Shown here: in pieces, positions 36,613 to 51,356 of the stretch
How positions within the stretch are numbered: the first letter of the stretch is position 1
Layout: each line of letters begins with the position of its first letter
NCBI GenBank assembly: GCA_964057225.1
Contig: OZ059897.1
Span: 4,650,001 to 4,714,000 of the forward strand
Source: Auanema rhodensis
Lineage: Eukaryota; Nematoda; Chromadorea; Rhabditida; Rhabditidae
Direction of reading: 5' to 3'
DNA: 64,000 nt
Position numbers and translations under genes: made by a program
Notes under the pieces: generated by a model
Database searches by the model: none
What the model saw: only the letters and a program-made list of their open reading frames with translations
Told to the model about the DNA's origin: nothing

Positions 36613-38718
36613 ACTCAACATTGCTTCCAAAAACATTTTGACAAAAATTTTCCCGAAAAATTTCTAAATAGTTTCACAAAAAGTAGATGTTTTTAGATTC
36701 CTTTCTTCAAGGCGAAGACATTGGATAATGTTTTTCAACGAAAAAATCATTTCTTCAGGGTGAAAATCGAGAATATAAGTGTGAACCTATATCAGTTGAT
36801 ATCTCGGTGCATTTTTAAGCTAGCTCAAATCTGATAACACAGATCGACGCAGCTTAAAAATCCGCATCGAATGCACTATACTACATTGAGAAACGCTATT
36901 CACAAAAATCAGTTATGATCGTTTGAAAAATAATGCATTAGTGTATGTTGAGTTCCCATGTACACTCAACATTGCTTCCAAAAACATTTTGACAAAAATT
37001 TTCCCGAAAAATTTCTAAATAATTTCACAAAAAGTAGATGTTTTTAGATTCCTTTTTTCAAGACGAAGACGATGGACAATGTTTTTCAACGAAAAAATCA
37101 TTTCTTCAGAGTGAAAATCGAGGATATAAGTGTGAACATATATCAGTTGATATCTCGGTGCATTTTTAAGCTAACTCAAATCTGATAACACAGATCAACG
37201 CAGCTTAAAAATCCGCATCGAATGCACTATACTACATTGAGAAACGCTCTATACAAAAATAAGTTATGATCGTTTGAAAAATAATGCATTAGTGTATGTT
37301 GAGTTCCCATGTACACTCAACATTGCTTCCAAAAACATTTTGACAAAAATTTTCCCGAAAAATTTCTAAATAGTTTCACAAAAAGTAGATGTTTTTAGAT
37401 TCCTTTTTTCAAGGCGAAGACATTGGATAATGTTTTTCAACAAAAAAATCATTTCTTCAGGGTGAAAATCGAGAATATAAGTGTGAACCTATATCAGTTG
37501 ATATCTCGGTGCATTTTTAAGCTAGCTCAAATCTGATAACGCAGATCGACGCAGCTTGAAAATCCGCATCGAATGCACTATACTACATTGAGAAACGCTC
37601 TATACAAAAATTAGTTATAATCGTTTGAAAAATAATGCATTAGTGTATGTTGAGTTCCCATGTACACTCAACATTGCTTCCAAAAACATTTTGACAAAAA
37701 TTTTCCCGAAAAATTTCTAAATAATTTGACAAAAAGAAGATGTTTTTAGATTTCTTTTTTCAAGGCGAAGACGATGGACAATGTTTTTCAACGAAAAAAT
37801 CTTTTCTTCAGGGTGAAAATCGAGGATATAAGTGTGAACATATATCAGTTGATATCTCGGTGCATTTTTAAGTTAACTCAAATCTGATAATACAGATCGA
37901 CGCAGCTTAAAATTCCGCATCGAATGCACTATACTACATTGAGAAACGCTCTTTACAAAAAATAGTTATGATCGTTTGAAAAATAATGCATTAGTGTATG
38001 TTGAGTTCCCATGTACACTCAACATTGCTTCCAAAAACATTTTGACAAAAATATTCCCGAAAAATTTCTAAATAATTTGACAAAAAGTAGATGTTTTTAG
38101 ATTCCTTTTTTCAAGGCGAAGACATTGGATAATGTTTTTCAACGAAAAAATCATTTCTTCAGGGTGAAAATCGAGAATATAAGTGTGAACCTATATCAGT
38201 TGATATCTCGGTGCATTTTTAAGCTAGCTCAAATCTGATAACACAGATCGACGCAGCTTAAAAATCCGCATCGAATGCACTATACTACATTGAGAAACGC
38301 TATTCACAAAAATCAGTTATGATCGTTTGAAAAATAATGCATTAGTGTATGTTGAGTTCCCATGTACACTCAACATTGCTTCCAAAAACATTTTGATAAA
38401 AATTTTCCCGAAAAATTTCTAAATAATTTCACAAAAAGTAGATGTTTTTAGATTCCTTTTTTCAAGACGAAGACGATGGACAATGTTTTTCAACGAAAAA
38501 ATCATTTCTTCAGAGTGAAAATCGAGGATATAAGTGTGAACATATATCAGTTGATATCTCGGTGCATTTTTAAGCTAACTCAAATCTGATAACACAGATC
38601 AACGCAGCTTAAAAATCCGCATCGAATGCACTATACTACATTGAGAAACGCTCTATACAAAAATTAGTTATTATCGTTTGAAAAATAATGCATTAGTGTA
38701 TGTTGAGTTCCCATGTAC
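36613..38718 (-). repeat. Second copy of the P-Q-P-T-P segment, plus a Q unit
   Basis: Five units match 34507-36261 with a 2106-bp offset (TTTCTTCAAGG at 36702). The sixth is a Q unit with TTTTGATAAAAATT (38395) instead of the diverged unit. The P-T-P-Q order 37315-38718 returns at 51357-52760. Confidence 0.82.
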
Positions 38719-39069
38719 ACTCAACATTGCTTCCAAAAACATTTTGACAAAACTTTTCCCGAAAAATTTCTAAATAATTTCACAAAAAGTAGATGTTTTT
38801 AGATTCCTTTTTTTAAGGCGAAGACGATGGACAATGTTATGCAACAAAAAAATCATTTCTTCAGGGTTAAAATCGAGGATATAAGTGTGAAAATATATCA
38901 GTTGATATCTCGGTGCATTTTTAAGCTAACTCAAATCTGATAACACAGATCGACGCAGCTTAAAAATCCGCATCGAATGCACTATACTACATTGAGAAAC
39001 GCTATTCACAAAAATCAGTTATGATCGTTTGAAAAATAATGCATTAGTGTATGTTGAGTTCCCATGTAC
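38719..39069 (-). repeat. R unit preceding the 11-unit HOR
   Basis: Carries ATGCAACAAAAAAATC and AGGGTTAAAATC (R markers), ACAAAACTTTTCCC, and the private CTTTTTTTAAGGCG. It corresponds to the last unit of the following HOR (42580). Confidence 0.75.
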
Positions 39070-42000
39070 ACTCAACATTGCTTCCAAAAACATTTTGACA
39101 AAAATTTTCCCGAAAAATTTCTAAGTAATTTCACAAAAAGTAGATGTTTTTAGATTCCTTTTTTCAAGACGAAGACGATGGACAATGTTTTTCAACGAAA
39201 AAATCATTTCTTCAGGGTGAAAATCGAGGATATAAGTGTGAACATGTATCAGTTGATATCTCGGTGCATTTTTAAGCTAACTCAAATCTGATAACACAGA
39301 TCAACGCAGCTTAAAATTCCGCATCGAATGCACTATACTACATTGAGAAACGCTCTATACAAAAATTAGTTATTATCGTTTGAAAAATAATGCATTAGTG
39401 TATGTTGAGTTCCCATGTACACTCAACATTGCTTCCAAAAACATTTTGACAAAAAATTTCCCGAAAAATTTCTAAATAATTTCACAAAAAGTAGATGTTT
39501 TTAGATTCCTTTTTTCAAGGCGAAGACGATGGACAATGTTATGCAACAAAAAAATCATTTCTTCAGGGTTAAAATCGAGGATATAAGTGTGAAAATATAT
39601 CAGTTGATATCTCGGTGCATTTTTGAGCTAATTCAAATCTGATAACACAGATCAACGCAGCTTAAAAATCCGCATCGAATGCACTATACTACATTGAGAA
39701 ACGCTCTATACAAAAATTAGTTATGATCGTTTGAAAAATAATGCATTAGTGTATGTTGAGTTCCCATGTACACTCAACATTGCTTCCAAAAACATTTTGA
39801 CAAAAATTTTCCCGAAAAATTTCTAAATAATTTGACAAAAAGTAGATGTTTTTAGATTTCTTTTTTCAAGACGAAGACATTGGACAATGTTTTTCAACGA
39901 AAAAATCATTTCTTCAGGGTGAAAATCGAGGATATAAGTGTGAAACTATATCAGTTGATATCTCGGTGCATTTTTAAGCTAACTCAAACCTGATAACACA
40001 GATCGACGCAGCTTAAAAATTCGCATCGAATGCACTATACTACATTGAGAAACGCTCTATACAAAAATAAGTTATGATCGTTTGAAAAATAATGCATTAG
40101 TGTATGTTGAGTTCCCATGTACACTCAACATTGCTTCCAAAAACATTTTGACAAAAATTTTCCCGAAAAATTTCTAAATAGTTTCACAAAAAGTAGATGT
40201 TTTTAGATTCCTTTTTTCAAGGCGAAGACATTGGATAATGTTTTTCAACGAAAAAATCATTTCTTCAGGGTGAAAATCGAGAATATAAGTGTGAACCTAT
40301 ATCAGTTGATATCTCGGTGCATTTTTAAGCTAGCTCAAATCTGATAACACAGATCGACGCAGCTTAAAAATCCGCATCGAATGCTTTATACTACATTGAG
40401 AAACGCTATTCACAAAAATCAGTTATGATCGTTTGAAAAATAATGCATTAGTGTATGTTGAGTTCCCATGTACACTCAACATTGCTTCCAAAAACATTTT
40501 GACAAAAATTTTCCCGAAAAATTTCTAAATAATTTCACAAAAAGTAGATGTTTTTAGATTCCTTTTTTCAAGGCGAAGACGATGGACAATGTTATGCAAC
40601 AAAAAAATCATTTCTTCAGGGTTAAAATCGAGGATATAAGTGTGAAAATATATCAGTTGATATCTCGGTGCATTTTTAAGCTAACTCAAATCTGATAACA
40701 CAGATCGACGCAGCTTAAAAATCCGCATCGAATGCACTATACTACATTGAGAAACGCTATTCACAAAAATCAGTTATGATCGTTTGAAAAATAATGCATT
40801 AGTGTATGTTGAGTTCCCATGTACACTCAACATTGCTTCCAAAAACATTTTGACAAAAATTTTCCCGAAAAATTTCTAAATAATTTCACAAAAAATAGAT
40901 GTTTTTAGATTCCTTTTTTCAAGACGAAGACGATGGACAATGTTTTTCAACGAAAAAATCATTTCTTCAGGGTGAAAATCGAGGATATAAGTGTGAACAT
41001 ATATCAGTTGATATCTCGGTGCATTTTTAAGCTAACTCAAATCTGATAACACAGATCAACGCAGCTTAAAAATCCGCATCGAATGCACTATACTACATTG
41101 AGAAACGCTCTATACAAAAATTAGTTATTATCGTTTGAAAAATAATGCATTAGTGTATGTTGAGTTCCCATGTACACTCAACATTGCTTCCAAAAACATT
41201 TTGACAAAAATTTTCCCGAAAAATTTCTAAATAATTTCACAAAAAGTAGATGTTTTTAGATTCCTTTTTTCAAGGCGAAGACGATGGACAATGTTATGCA
41301 ACAAAAAAATCATTTCTTCAGGGTTAAAATCGAGGATATAAGTGTGAAAATATATCAGTTGATATCTCGGTGCATTTTTAAGCTAATTCAAATCTGATAA
41401 CACAGATCAACGCAGCTTAAAAATCCGCATCGAATGCACTATACTACATTGAGAAACGCTCTATACAAAAATTAGTTATGATCGTTTGAAAAATAATGCA
41501 TTAGTGTATGTTGAGTTCCCATGTACACTCAACATTGCTTCCAAAAACATTTTGACAAAAATTTTCCCGAAAAATTTCTAAATAATTTGACAAAAAGTAG
41601 ATGTTTTTAGATTCCTTTTTTCAAGGCGAAGACGATGGACAATGTTATGCAACAAAAAAATCATTTCTTCAGGGTTAAAATCGAGGATATAAGTGTGAAA
41701 ATATATCAGTTGATATCTCGGTGCATTTTTAAGCTAATTCAAATCTGATAACACAGATCAACGCAGCTTAAAAATCCGCATCGAATGCACTATACTACAT
41801 TGAGAAACGCTCTATACAAAAATTAGTTATGATCGTTTGAAAAATAATGCATTAGTGTATGTTGAGTTCCCATGTACACTCAACATTGCTTCCAAAAACA
41901 TTTTGACAAAAATTTTCCCGAAAAATTTCTAAATAATTTGACAAAAAGTAGATGTTTTTAGATTCCTTTTTTCAAGGCGAAGACATTGGATAATGTTTTT

Positions 42001-42930
42001 CAACGAAAAAATCATTTCTTCAGGGTGAAAATCGAGAATATAAGTGTGAACCTATATCAGTTGATATCTCGGTGCATTTTTAAGCTAGCTCAAATCTGAT
42101 AACACAGATCGACGCAGCTTAAAAATCCGCATCGAATGCACTATACTACATTGAGAAACGCTATTCACAAAAATCAGTTATGATCGTTTGAAAAATAATG
42201 CATTAGTGTATGTTGAGTTCCCATGTACACTCAACATTGCTTCCAAAAACATTTTGATAAAAATTTTCCCGAAAAATTTCTAAATAATTTCACAAAAAGT
42301 AGATGTTTTTAGATTCCTTTTTTCAAGACGAAGACGATGGACAATGTTTTTCAACGAAAAAATCATTTCTTCAGAGTGAAAATCGAGGATATAAGTGTGA
42401 ACATATATCAGTTGATATCTCGGTGCATTTTTAAGCTAACTCAAATCTGATAACACAGATCAACGCAGCTTAAAAATCCGCATCGAATGCACTATACTAC
42501 ATTGAGAAACGCTATTCACAAAAATCAGTTATGATCGTTTGAAAAATAATGCATTAGTGTATGTTGAGTTCCCATGTACACTCAACATTGCTTCCAAAAA
42601 CATTTTGACAAAACTTTTCCCGAAAAATTTCTAAATAATTTCACAAAAAGTAGATGTTTTTAGATTCCTTTTTTCAAGGCGAAGACGATGGACAATGTTA
42701 TGCAACAAAAAAATCATTTCTTCAGGGTTAAAATCGAGGATATAAGTGTGAAAATATATCAGTTGATATCTCGGTGCATTTTTAAGCTAACTCAAATCTG
42801 ATAACACAGATCGACGCAGCTTAAAAATCCGCATCGAATGCACTATACTACATTGAGAAACGCTATTCACAAAAATCAGTTATGATCGTTTGAAAAATAA
42901 TGCATTAGTGTATGTTGAGTTCCCATGTAC
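39070..42930 (-). repeat. 11-unit HOR, copy 1 (3861 bp)
   Basis: Unit order by markers: U (AACATGTATC, 39241), R, S (private CAAACCTGAT), P (AATGCTTTATAC, 40384), R, Q, R, R', P, Q (GATAAAA, 42256), R. Markers recur 3861 bp later: 43102, 44245. Unit kinds: U has CTAAGTAATTT; R has ATGCAACA; R' is R with AATTTGAC; S has AAAAATTCGC and AAAAATAAG; P has GAGAATATAAG and GCTAGCTC; Q has AAGACGAAGACGATGG. Confidence 0.88.
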
Positions 42931-45900
42931 ACTCAACATTGCTTCCAAAAACATTTTGACAAAAATTTTCCCGAAAAATTTCTAAGTAATTTCACAAAAA
43001 GTAGATGTTTTTAGATTCCTTTTTTCAAGACGAAGACGATGGACAATGTTTTTCAACGAAAAAATCATTTCTTCAGGGTGAAAATCGAGGATATAAGTGT
43101 GAACATGTATCAGTTGATATCTCGGTGCATTTTTAAGCTAACTCAAATCTGATAACACAGATCAACGCAGCTTAAAAATCCGCATCGAATGCACTATACT
43201 ACATTGAGAAACGCTCTATACAAAAATTAGTTATTATCGTTTGAAAAATAATGCATTAGTGTATGTTGAGTTCCCATGTACACTCAACATTGCTTCCAAA
43301 AACATTTTGACAAAAAATTTCCCGAAAAATTTCTAAATAATTTCACAAAAAGTAGATGTTTTTAGATTCCTTTTTTCAAGGCGAAGACGATGGACAATGT
43401 TATGCAACAAAAAAATCATTTCTTCAGGGTTAAAATCGAGGATATAAGTGTGAAAATATATCAGTTGATATCTCGGTGCATTTTTAAGCTAATTCAAATC
43501 TGATAACACAGATCAACGCAGCTTAAAAATCCGCATCGAATGCACTATACTACATTGAGAAACGCTCTATACAAAAATTAGTTATGATCGTTTGAAAAAT
43601 AATGCATTAGTGTATGTTGAGTTCCCATGTACACTCAACATTGCTTCCAAAAACATTTTGACAAAAATTTTCCCGAAAAATTTCTAAATAATTTGACAAA
43701 AAGTAGATGTTTTTAGATTTCTTTTTTCAAGACGAAGACATTGGACAATGTTTTTCAACGAAAAAATCATTTCTTCAGGGTGAAAATCGAGGATATAAGT
43801 GTGAAACTATATCAGTTGATATCTCGGTGCATTTTTAAGCTAACTCAAATCTGATAACACAGATCGACGCAGCTTAAAAATTCGCATCGAATGCACTATA
43901 CTACATTGAGAAACGCTCTATACAAAAATAAGTTATGATCGTTTGAAAAATAATGCATTAGTGTATGTTGAGTTCCCATGTACACTCAACATTGCTTCCA
44001 AAAACATTTTGACAAAAATTTTCCCGAAAAATTTCTAAATAGTTTCACAAAAAGTAGATGTTTTTAGATTCCTTTTTTCAAGGCGAAGACATTGGATAAT
44101 GTTTTTCAACGAAAAAATCATTTCTTCAGGGTGAAAATCGAGAATATAAGTGTGAACCTATATCAGTTGATATCTCGGTGCATTTTTAAGCTAGCTCAAA
44201 TCTGATAACACAGATCGACGCAGCTTAAAAATCCGCATCGAATGCTTTATACTACATTGAGAAACGCTATTCACAAAAATCAGTTATGATCGTTTGAAAA
44301 ATAATGCATTAGTGTATGTTGAGTTCCCATGTACACTCAACATTGCTTCCAAAAACATTTTGACAAAAATTTTCCCGAAAAATTTCTAAATAATTTCACA
44401 AAAAGTAGATGTTTTTAGATTCCTTTTTTCAAGGCGAAGACGATGGACAATGTTATGCAACAAAAAAATCATTTCTTCAGGGTTAAAATCGAGGATATAA
44501 GTGTGAAAATATATCAGTTGATATCTCGGTGCATTTTTAAGCTAACTCAAATCTGATAACACAGATCGACGCAGCTTAAAAATCCGCATCGAATGCACTA
44601 TACTACATTGAGAAACGCTATTCACAAAAATCAGTTATGATCGTTTGAAAAATAATGCATTAGTGTATGTTGAGTTCCCATGTACACTCAACATTGCTTC
44701 CAAAAACATTTTGACAAAAATTTTCCCGAAAAATTTCTAAATAATTTCACAAAAAAATAGATGTTTTTAGATTCCTTTTTTCAAGACGAAGACGATGGAC
44801 AATGTTTTTCAACGAAAAAATCATTTCTTCAGGGTGAAAATCGAGGATATAAGTGTGAACATATATCAGTTGATATCTCGGTGCATTTTTAAGCTAACTC
44901 AAATCTGATAACACAGATCAACGCAGCTTAAAAATCCGCATCGAATGCACTATACTACATTGAGAAACGCTCTATACAAAAATTAGTTATTATCGTTTGA
45001 AAAATAATGCATTAGTGTATGTTGAGTTCCCATGTACACTCAACATTGCTTCCAAAAACATTTTGACAAAAATTTTCCCGAAAAATTTCTAAATAATTTC
45101 ACAAAAAGTAGATGTTTTTAGATTCCTTTTTTCAAGGCGAAGACGATGGACAATGTTATGCAACAAAAAAATCATTTCTTCAGGGTTAAAATCGAGGATA
45201 TAAGTGTGAACATATATCAGTTGATATCTCGGTGCATTTTTAAGTTAACTCAAATCTGATAACACAGATCAACGCAGCTTAAAAATCCGCATCGAATGCA
45301 CTATACTACATTGAGAAACGCTATTCACAAAAATCAGTTATGATCGTTTGAAAAATAATGCATTAGTGTATGTTGAGTTCCCATGTACACTCAACATTGC
45401 TTCCAAAAACATTTTGATAAAAATTTTCCCGAAAAATTTCTAAATAATTTCACAAAAAGTAGATGTTTTTAGATTCCTTTTTTCAAGACGAAGACGATGG
45501 ACAATGTTTTTCAACGAAAAAATCATTTCTTCAGAGTGAAAATCGAGGATATAAGTGTGAAAATATATCAGTTGATATCTCGGTGCATTTTTAAGCTAAC
45601 TCAAATCTGATAACACAGATCGACGCAGCTTAAAAATCCGCATCGAATGCACTATACTACATTGAGAAACGCTATTCACAAAAATCAGTTATGATCGTTT
45701 GAAAAATAATGCATTAGTGTATGTTGAGTTCCCATGTACACTCAACATTGCTTCCAAAAACATTTTGACAAAAATTTTCCCGAAAAATTTCTAAATAATT
45801 TCACAAAAAGTAGATGTTTTTAGATTCCTTTTTTCAAGACGAAGACGATGGACAATGTTTTTCAACGAAAAAATCATTTCTTCAGGGTGAAAATCGAGGA

Positions 45901-47845
45901 TATAAGTGTGAACATATATCAGTTGATATCTCGGTGCATTTTTAAGCTAACTCAAATCTGATAACACAGATCAACGCAGCTTAAAAATCCGCATCGAATG
46001 CACTATACTACATTGAGAAACGCTCTATACAAAAATTAGTTATTATCGTTTGAAAAATAATGCATTAGTGTATGTTGAGTTCCCATGTACACTCAACATT
46101 GCTTCCAAAAACATTTTGACAAAAATTTTCCCGAAAAATTTCTAAATAATTTCACAAAAAGTAGATGTTTTTAGATTCCTTTTTTCAAGGCGAAGACGAT
46201 GGACAATGTTATGCAACAAAAAAATCATTTCTTCAGGGTTAAAATCGAGGATATAAGTGTGAAAATATATCAGTTGATATCTCGGTGCATTTTTAAGCTA
46301 ATTCAAATCTGATAACACAGATCAACGCAGCTTAAAAATCCGCATCGAATGCACTATACTACATTGAGAAACGCTATTCACAAAAATCAGTTATGATCGT
46401 TTGAAAAATAATGCATTAGTGTATGTTGAGTTCCCATGTACACTCAACATTGCTTCCAAAAACATTTTGACAAAAATTTTCCCGAAAAATTTCTAAATAA
46501 TTTGACAAAAAGTAGATGTTTTTAGATTCCTTTTTTCAAGGCGAAGACGATGGACAATGTTATGCAACAAAAAAATCATTTCTTCAGGGTTAAAATCGAG
46601 GATATAAGTGTGAAAATATATCAGTTGATATCTCGGTGCATTTTTAAGCTAATTCAAATCTGATAACACAGATCAACGCAGCTTAAAAATCCGCATCGAA
46701 TGCACTATACTACATTGAGAAACGCTCTATACAAAAATTAGTTATGATCGTTTGAAAAATAATGCATTAGTGTATGTTGAGTTCCCATGTACACTCAACA
46801 TTGCTTCCAAAAACATTTTGACAAAAATTTTCCCGAAAAATTTCTAAATAATTTGACAAAAAGTAGATGTTTTTAGATTCCTTTTTTCAAGGCGAAGACA
46901 TTGGATAATGTTTTTCAACGAAAAAATCATTTCTTCAGGGTGAAAATCGAGAATATAAGTGTGAACCTATATCAGTTGATATCTCGGTGCATTTTTAAGC
47001 TAGCTCAAATCTGATAACACAGATCGACGCAGCTTAAAAATCCGCATCGAATGCACTATACTACATTGAGAAACGCTATTCACAAAAATCAGTTATGATC
47101 GTTTGAAAAATAATGCATTAGTGTATGTTGAGTTCCCATGTACACTCAACATTGCTTCCAAAAACATTTTGATAAAAATTTTCCCGAAAAATTTCTAAAT
47201 AATTTCACAAAAAGTAGATGTTTTTAGATTCCTTTTTTCAAGACGAAGACGATGGACAATGTTTTTCAACGAAAAAATCATTTCTTCAGAGTGAAAATCG
47301 AGGATATAAGTGTGAACATATATCAGTTGATATCTCGGTGCATTTTTAAGCTAACTCAAATCTGATAACACAGATCAACGCAGCTTAAAAATCCGCATCG
47401 AATGCACTATACTACATTGAGAAACGCTCTATACAAAAATTAGTTATTATCGTTTGAAAAATAATGCATTAGTGTATGTTGAGTTCCCATGTACACTCAA
47501 CATTGCTTCCAAAAACATTTTGACAAAACTTTTCCCGAAAAATTTCTAAATAATTTCACAAAAAGTAGATGTTTTTAGATTCCTTTTTTCAAGGCGAAGA
47601 CGATGGACAATGTTATGCAACAAAAAAATCATTTCTTCAGGGTTAAAATCGAGGTTATAAGTGTGAAAATATATCAGTTGATATCTCGGTGCATTTTTAA
47701 GCTAACTCAAATCTGATAACACAGATCGACGCAGCTTAAAAATCCGCATCGAATGCACTATACTACATTGAGAAACGCTATTCACAAAAATCAGTTATGA
47801 TCGTTTGAAAAATAATGCATTAGTGTATGTTGAGTTCCCATGTAC
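42931..47845 (-). repeat. 11-unit HOR, copy 2, expanded to 14 units (4915 bp)
   Basis: Same order as copy 1 (U R S P R Q R), then extra Q and Q/R-type units (45389 and 45740, with a re-used R at 46091), then R' P Q R. The net gain is three units. The extra units are themselves recombinants; 45389 begins as Q and ends as R. Unit 44686 is 352 bp because of a 7-A run in CACAAAAAAATAG. Markers recur after 4915 bp: U at 48017, TTTATAC at 49160. Confidence 0.86.
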
Positions 47846-50800
47846 ACTCAACATTGCTTCCAAAAACATTTTGACAAAAATTTTCCCGAAAAATTTCTAA
47901 GTAATTTCACAAAAAGTAGATGTTTTTAGATTCCTTTTTTCAAGACGAAGACGATGGACAATGTTTTTCAACGAAAAAATCATTTCTTCAGGGTGAAAAT
48001 CGAGGATATAAGTGTGAACATGTATCAGTTGATATCTCGGTGCATTTTTAAGCTAACTCAAATCTGATAACACAGATCAACGCAGCTTAAAAATCCGCAT
48101 CGAATGCACTATACTACATTGAGAAACGCTCTATACAAAAATTAGTTATTATCGTTTGAAAAATAATGCATTAGTGTATGTTGAGTTCCCATGTACACTC
48201 AACATTGCTTCCAAAAACATTTTGACAAAAAATTTCCCGAAAAATTTCTAAATAATTTCACAAAAAGTAGATGTTTTTAGATTCCTTTTTTCAAGGCGAA
48301 GACGATGGACAATGTTATGCAACAAAAAAATCATTTCTTCAGGGTTAAAATCGAGGATATAAGTGTGAAAATATATCAGTTGATATCTCGGTGCATTTTT
48401 AAGCTAATTCAAATCTGATAACACAGATCAACGCAGCTTAAAAATCCGCATCGAATGCACTATACTACATTGAGAAACGCTCTATACAAAAATTAGTTAT
48501 GATCGTTTGAAAAATAATGCATTAGTGTATGTTGAGTTCCCATGTACACTCAACATTGCTTCCAAAAACATTTTGACAAAAATTTTCCCGAAAAATTTCT
48601 AAATAATTTGACAAAAAGTAGATGTTTTTAGATTTCTTTTTTCAAGACGAAGACATTGGACAATGTTTTTCAACGAAAAAATCATTTCTTCAGGGTGAAA
48701 ATCGAGGATATAAGTGTGAAACTATATCAGTTGATATCTCGGTGCATTTTTAAGCTAACTCAAATCTGATAACACAGATCGACGCAGCTTAAAAATTCGC
48801 ATCGAATGCACTATACTACATTGAGAAACGCTCTATACAAAAATAAGTTATGATCGTTTGAAAAATAATGCATTAGTGTATGTTGAGTTCCCATGTACAC
48901 TCAACATTGCTTCCAAAAACATTTTGACAAAAATTTTCCCGAAAAATTTCTAAATAGTTTCACAAAAAGTAGATGTTTTTAGATTCCTTTTTTCAAGGCG
49001 AAGACATTGGATAATGTTTTTCAACGAAAAAATCATTTCTTCAGGGTGAAAATCGAGAATATAAGTGTGAACCTATATCAGTTGATATCTCGGTGCATTT
49101 TTAAGCTAGCTCAAATCTGATAACACAGATCGACGCAGCTTAAAAATCCGCATCGAATGCTTTATACTACATTGAGAAACGCTATTCACAAAAATCAGTT
49201 ATGATCGTTTGAAAAATAATGCATTAGTGTATGTTGAGTTCCCATGTACACTCAACATTGCTTCCAAAAACATTTTGACAAAAATTTTCCCGAAAAATTT
49301 CTAAATAATTTCACAAAAAGTAGATGTTTTTAGATTCCTTTTTTCAAGGCGAAGACGATGGACAATGTTATGCAACAAAAAAATCATTTCTTCAGGGTTA
49401 AAATCGAGGATATAAGTGTGAAAATATATCAGTTGATATCTCGGTGCATTTTTAAGCTAACTCAAATCTGATAACACAGATCGACGCAGCTTAAAAATCC
49501 GCATCGAATGCACTATACTACATTGAGAAACGCTATTCACAAAAATCAGTTATGATCGTTTGAAAAATAATGCATTAGTGTATGTTGAGTTCCCATGTAC
49601 ACTCAACATTGCTTCCAAAAACATTTTGACAAAAATTTTCCCGAAAAATTTCTAAATAATTTCACAAAAAAATAGATGTTTTTAGATTCCTTTTTTCAAG
49701 ACGAAGACGATGGACAATGTTTTTCAACGAAAAAATCATTTCTTCAGGGTGAAAATCGAGGATATAAGTGTGAACATATATCAGTTGATATCTCGGTGCA
49801 TTTTTAAGCTAACTCAAATCTGATAACACAGATCAACGCAGCTTAAAAATCCGCATCGAATGCACTATACTACATTGAGAAACGCTCTATACAAAAATTA
49901 GTTATTATCGTTTGAAAAATAATGCATTAGTGTATGTTGAGTTCCCATGTACACTCAACATTGCTTCCAAAAACATTTTGACAAAAATTTTCCCGAAAAA
50001 TTTCTAAATAATTTCACAAAAAGTAGATGTTTTTAGATTCCTTTTTTCAAGGCGAAGACGATGGACAATGTTATGCAACAAAAAAATCATTTCTTCAGGG
50101 TTAAAATCGAGGATATAAGTGTGAAAATATATCAGTTGATATCTCGGTGCATTTTTAAGCTAATTCAAATCTGATAACACAGATCAACGCAGCTTAAAAA
50201 TCCGCATCGAATGCACTATACTACATTGAGAAACGCTCTATACAAAAATTAGTTATGATCGTTTGAAAAATAATGCATTAGTGTATGTTGAGTTCCCATG
50301 TACACTCAACATTGCTTCCAAAAACATTTTGACAAAAATTTTCCCGAAAAATTTCTAAATAATTTGACAAAAAGTAGATGTTTTTAGATTTCTTTTTTCA
50401 AGACGAAGACATTGGACAATGTTTTTCAACGAAAAAATCATTTCTTCAGGGTGAAAATCGAGGATATAAGTGTGAAACTATATCAGTTGATATCTCGGTG
50501 CATTTTTAAGCTAACTCAAATCTGATAACACAGATCGACGCAGCTTAAAAATTCGCATCGAATGCACTATACTACATTGAGAAACGCTCTATACAAAAAT
50601 AAGTTATGATCGTTTGAAAAATAATGCATTAGTGTATGTTGAGTTCCCATGTACACTCAACATTGCTTCCAAAAACATTTTGACAAAAATTTTCCCGAAA
50701 AATTTCTAAATAATTTCACAAAAAGTAGATGTTTTTAGATTCCTTTTTTCAAGACGAAGACGATGGACAATGTTTTTCAACGAAAAAATCATTTCTTCAG

Positions 50801-51356
50801 AGTGAAAATCGAGGATATAAGTGTGAACATATATCAGTTGATATCTCGGTGCATTTTTAAGCTAACTCAAATCTGATAACACAGATCAACGCAGCTTAAA
50901 AATCCGCATCGAATGCACTATACTACATTGAGAAACGCTCTATACAAAAATTAGTTATTATCGTTTGAAAAATAATGCATTAGTGTATGTTGAGTTCCCA
51001 TGTACACTCAACATTGCTTCCAAAAACATTTTGACAAAAATTTTCCCGAAAAATTTCTAAATAATTTCACAAAAAGTAGATGTTTTTAGATTCCTTTTTT
51101 CAAGGCGAAGACGATGGACAATGTTATGCAACAAAAAAATCATTTCTTCAGGGTTAAAATCGAGGATGTAAGTGTGAAAATATATCAGTTGATATCTCGG
51201 TGCATTTTTAAGCTAACTCAAATCTGATAACACAGATCAACGCAGCTTAAAAATCCGCATCGAATGCACTATACTACATTGAGAAACGCTCTATACAAAA
51301 ATTAGTTATTATCGTTTGAAAAATAATGCATTAGTGTATGTTGAGTTCCCATGTAC
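47846..51356 (-). repeat. Partial third copy of the HOR, then rearranged
   Basis: U R S P R Q R (47846-50303) repeats the start of the HOR, including the 7-A 352-bp unit at 49601. It then jumps to S, Q and R units (50304, 50655, 51006). Private changes: GAGGATGTAAG in 51006; GAGGTTATAAG lies just before, in 47495. Confidence 0.8.
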
